Source of the DNA: Nevskia sp964451925
GTDB taxonomy: Bacteria > Pseudomonadota > Gammaproteobacteria > Nevskiales > Nevskiaceae
DNA: 64,000 nt
Reading direction: 5' to 3'
Assembly: GCA_964451925.1 (NCBI GenBank)
Contig: CAYVKA010000016.1
Coordinates: forward strand, 20,142-84,141
Below the pieces are notes generated by a model. The model had not been told where the DNA came from and made no database searches. It saw only the letters and a list, made by a program, of their open reading frames with translations. The position numbers were made by a program, and so were the translations under genes. Below, piece after piece: positions 62,648-64,000 of this stretch; position 1 is the stretch's first letter, and each line of letters begins with the position of its first letter.

Positions 62648-63799
62648 ATGCCAATCAGAATGCTTCTGCGGGTCCTTGCCCTCAGCGGGCTGCTGCATAC
62701 CTACATCGGTTTCCGCCTGCTGCCGGACCTGCCCTTGGGCGGGCTCGGCCTGGCGGTCTGCACCATCGGGCTGGTGCTTTCGGCCGCGCTGGCGCCGGCG
62801 CCGCTGCTGGTCCGCTCGGTGCCGCATCGCGGCTGGTCCGATTCCCTGGCCTGGATCGGCTACCTGGCGATGGGGCTGTTTTCCTCGTTGTTCGTGCTGA
62901 CCCTGCTGCGCGATACGCTGCTGCTGCTGTTGCTCGGGTTGCACGCCGCCAGCGGCGGGGCGCTGCCGATGCAGGGTGCGCGCGAGATTTCAGCCCTGGC
63001 CGTGCCCATGCTGGCGCTGCTGCTGACCCTGGTCGGGCTGGTCAACGCCCGCCGTCTGGCGCGGGTGGTGCGGGTGGACGTCCCCATCGCCGGCCTGCCC
63101 GCCGCGCTGCGCGGCTTCAGCATCGTGCAGATCAGCGACATCCACGTCGGCCCGACCATCAAGCAGGGCTATCTCCGGGCGATCGTCGGCGCCGTCAATG
63201 CGCTCAAGCCAGACCTGGTGGCGGTGACCGGCGACCTGGTCGATGGCAGCGTCGAGCGGCTGGCGCCGCACGTGGCGCCGCTGGCCAGCCTGTCGGCGCG
63301 CCACGGCGTCTATTGCGTCACCGGCAACCACGAGTATTACTCCGGTGCCGACGCCTGGGTGGCTGAGCTGCGCCGCCTGGGCCTGCGGGTGTTGCTCAAC
63401 CAGAACGCGGTGCTGGAGCATGACGGCGCGCGCCTGCTGGTCGGCGGTGTCACCGACTATTCGGCGCATCACTTCGACCCGGCGCAGCGCAGTGATCCGC
63501 AGGCCGCGCTGCTGGGCGCGCCGGCCGATGTCGCCGTGCGCCTGCTGCTGGCGCACCAGCCGCGCAGCGCCCCGGCCGCGGCGGAGGCGGGTTTCGACGT
63601 GCAGCTGTCAGGACATACCCATGGCGGCCAGTTCCTGCCGTGGAATTTCTTCGTGCGTTTCCAGCAGCCGTTCACGGCCGGGCTCAACCGCCTGAAGAAC
63701 CTGTGGGTCTACACCAGCCGCGGCACCGGCTACTGGGGCCCGCCGCTGCGTTTCGGCGCGCCCTCGGAAATCACCCATCTGCGCCTGGTGGCCGGTTGA
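62648..63799 (+). CDS. Membrane-anchored metallophosphoesterase
   Basis: A 383-residue protein. Four hydrophobic segments fill the first ~130 residues. A calcineurin-like phosphoesterase domain follows with all metal motifs: QISDIHVGP, VTGDLVDG, TGNHEYY and SGHTHGGQFLPW. The domain is probably cytoplasmic or periplasmic depending on topology. Family members (YaeI/YkuE-like) hydrolyse lipid-linked or nucleotide phosphoesters. I start at ATG 62648; upstream in-frame sequence overlaps the tRNA terminator. The Shine-Dalgarno is weak. It stands alone. Confidence 0.88.
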   Translation: MPIRMLLRVLALSGLLHTYIGFRLLPDLPLGGLGLAVCTIGLVLSAALAPAPLLVRSVPHRGWSDSLAWIGYLAMGLFSSLFVLTLLRDTLLLLLLGLHAASGGALPMQGAREISALAVPMLALLLTLVGLVNARRLARVVRVDVPIAGLPAALRGFSIVQISDIHVGPTIKQGYLRAIVGAVNALKPDLVAVTGDLVDGSVERLAPHVAPLASLSARHGVYCVTGNHEYYSGADAWVAELRRLGLRVLLNQNAVLEHDGARLLVGGVTDYSAHHFDPAQRSDPQAALLGAPADVAVRLLLAHQPRSAPAAAEAGFDVQLSGHTHGGQFLPWNFFVRFQQPFTAGLNRLKNLWVYTSRGTGYWGPPLRFGAPSEITHLRLVAG

Positions 63800-63835
63800 G
63801 GGACTCGCGGCGCGGTCCTGTTCTGGCCGCCTGAC

Positions 63836-63870
63836 AAAGAAAAACCCCGCCGGCCTGACGGCCGGCGGGG
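63836..63870 (-). terminator. Strong intrinsic terminator for the rightmost minus-strand gene
   Basis: An 11-bp perfect stem (CCCCGCCGGCC/GGCCGGCGGGG, 63845-63870, loop TGAC) with a T-rich tail on the minus strand. It may also stop the plus-strand phosphoesterase transcript. Confidence 0.85.
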
Positions 63871-63888
63871 TCGAGTTGCAGCCTGGAT

Positions 63889-64000
63889 TTACTGCTGAGG
63901 CGCTGGCGCCGGCGTGGCGGAACTGTCCGCCGCGGGCGGCGTGCTGCTGTCCGCCGCCGGTGCGGCCGGAGCCGGGCTGTCGGCCGGCGGCGTGGCGGCC
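63889..64000 (-). CDS. C-terminal tail of a Pro/Ala-rich protein, cut by window edge
   Basis: Only the last ~36 codons are in the window, ending in TAA at 63889. They encode low-complexity Pro/Ala/Asp/Ser sequence (TPPADSPAPAAP, STPPAADSS, TPAPAPQQ), as in flexible tails of envelope or secreted proteins. A strong terminator 19 bases downstream supports a real gene. The body and function are outside the window. Confidence 0.65.
   Translation of the reverse strand, partial: AATPPADSPAPAAPAADSSTPPAADSSATPAPAPQQ

Overview
The window is GC-rich DNA from a Gram-negative bacterium. The order infC-rpmI-rplT-pheS-pheT, two-domain c-type cytochromes, Tat and lipoprotein signals, and FNR- and PhoB-type sites all fit a gammaproteobacterium, perhaps related to Xanthomonadales or Nevskiales. 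The species cannot be named from the sequence alone. The lifestyle suggested is respiratory, with an oxygen-limited programme of storage-carbon use and a phosphate-scavenging programme.

Layout. 1-4.4 kb (minus strand): translation operon infC, rpmI, rplT, a terminator-like hairpin, pheS and a truncated pheT. The infC gene appears to use an ATC start. 4.4-9.4 kb (minus): an EAL c-di-GMP phosphodiesterase with a cyclic-nucleotide-binding domain, and a large AsmA/DUF748 envelope protein. 9.7-16.8 kb (mostly plus): a glutaminase-STAS-cNMP fusion, a copper P-type ATPase behind a MerR-type promoter, a small SRPBCC protein, and two c-type cytochromes. 16.9-19.9 kb: a beta-propeller/PF04185 phosphoesterase lipoprotein. 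19.9-20.8 kb: a gene-poor stretch with a tandem repeat, a duplicated tRNA 3' end (likely integration scar) and tRNA-Val(GAC).

20.8-48.4 kb is tied together by six FNR/ANR boxes (TTGAT-N4-ATCAA), four of them perfect. They lie before a divergent solo GroEL, a five-gene envelope operon (small exported protein, SDR epimerase, HAD-UbiA prenyltransferase fusion, NAGPA-like exported protein, FGE/SUMF1-like protein), ppsA, a CBS-BON protein, and two glycogen transcription units. The larger glycogen unit runs: 70-residue Cys-rich protein, glgC, GH57, malQ, glgB, glgP, glgA. The smaller carries a second glgP. The ppsA gene carries an in-frame TAG exactly between its phosphohistidine and C-terminal domains. 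I infer an oxygen-responsive regulon that switches carbon between gluconeogenesis, glycogen and the envelope.

48.4-58.9 kb is a periplasmic cluster: three PF04185 acid-phosphatase/phospholipase C-like lipoproteins, two dihaem MauG/CcpA-type cytochromes and one Tat-exported multicopper oxidase. Phosphate-box-like direct repeats (7-bp half-sites every 11 bp) precede several of them. I infer phosphate-starvation control and a link between phosphoester hydrolysis and periplasmic redox chemistry. 58.9-64 kb is housekeeping: uvrB, an aspartate-type aminotransferase, tRNA-Asn(GTT), a membrane metallophosphoesterase, and the C-terminal tail of a Pro/Ala-rich protein running off the edge.

No CRISPR array, insertion sequence, rRNA gene or intact prophage was seen.
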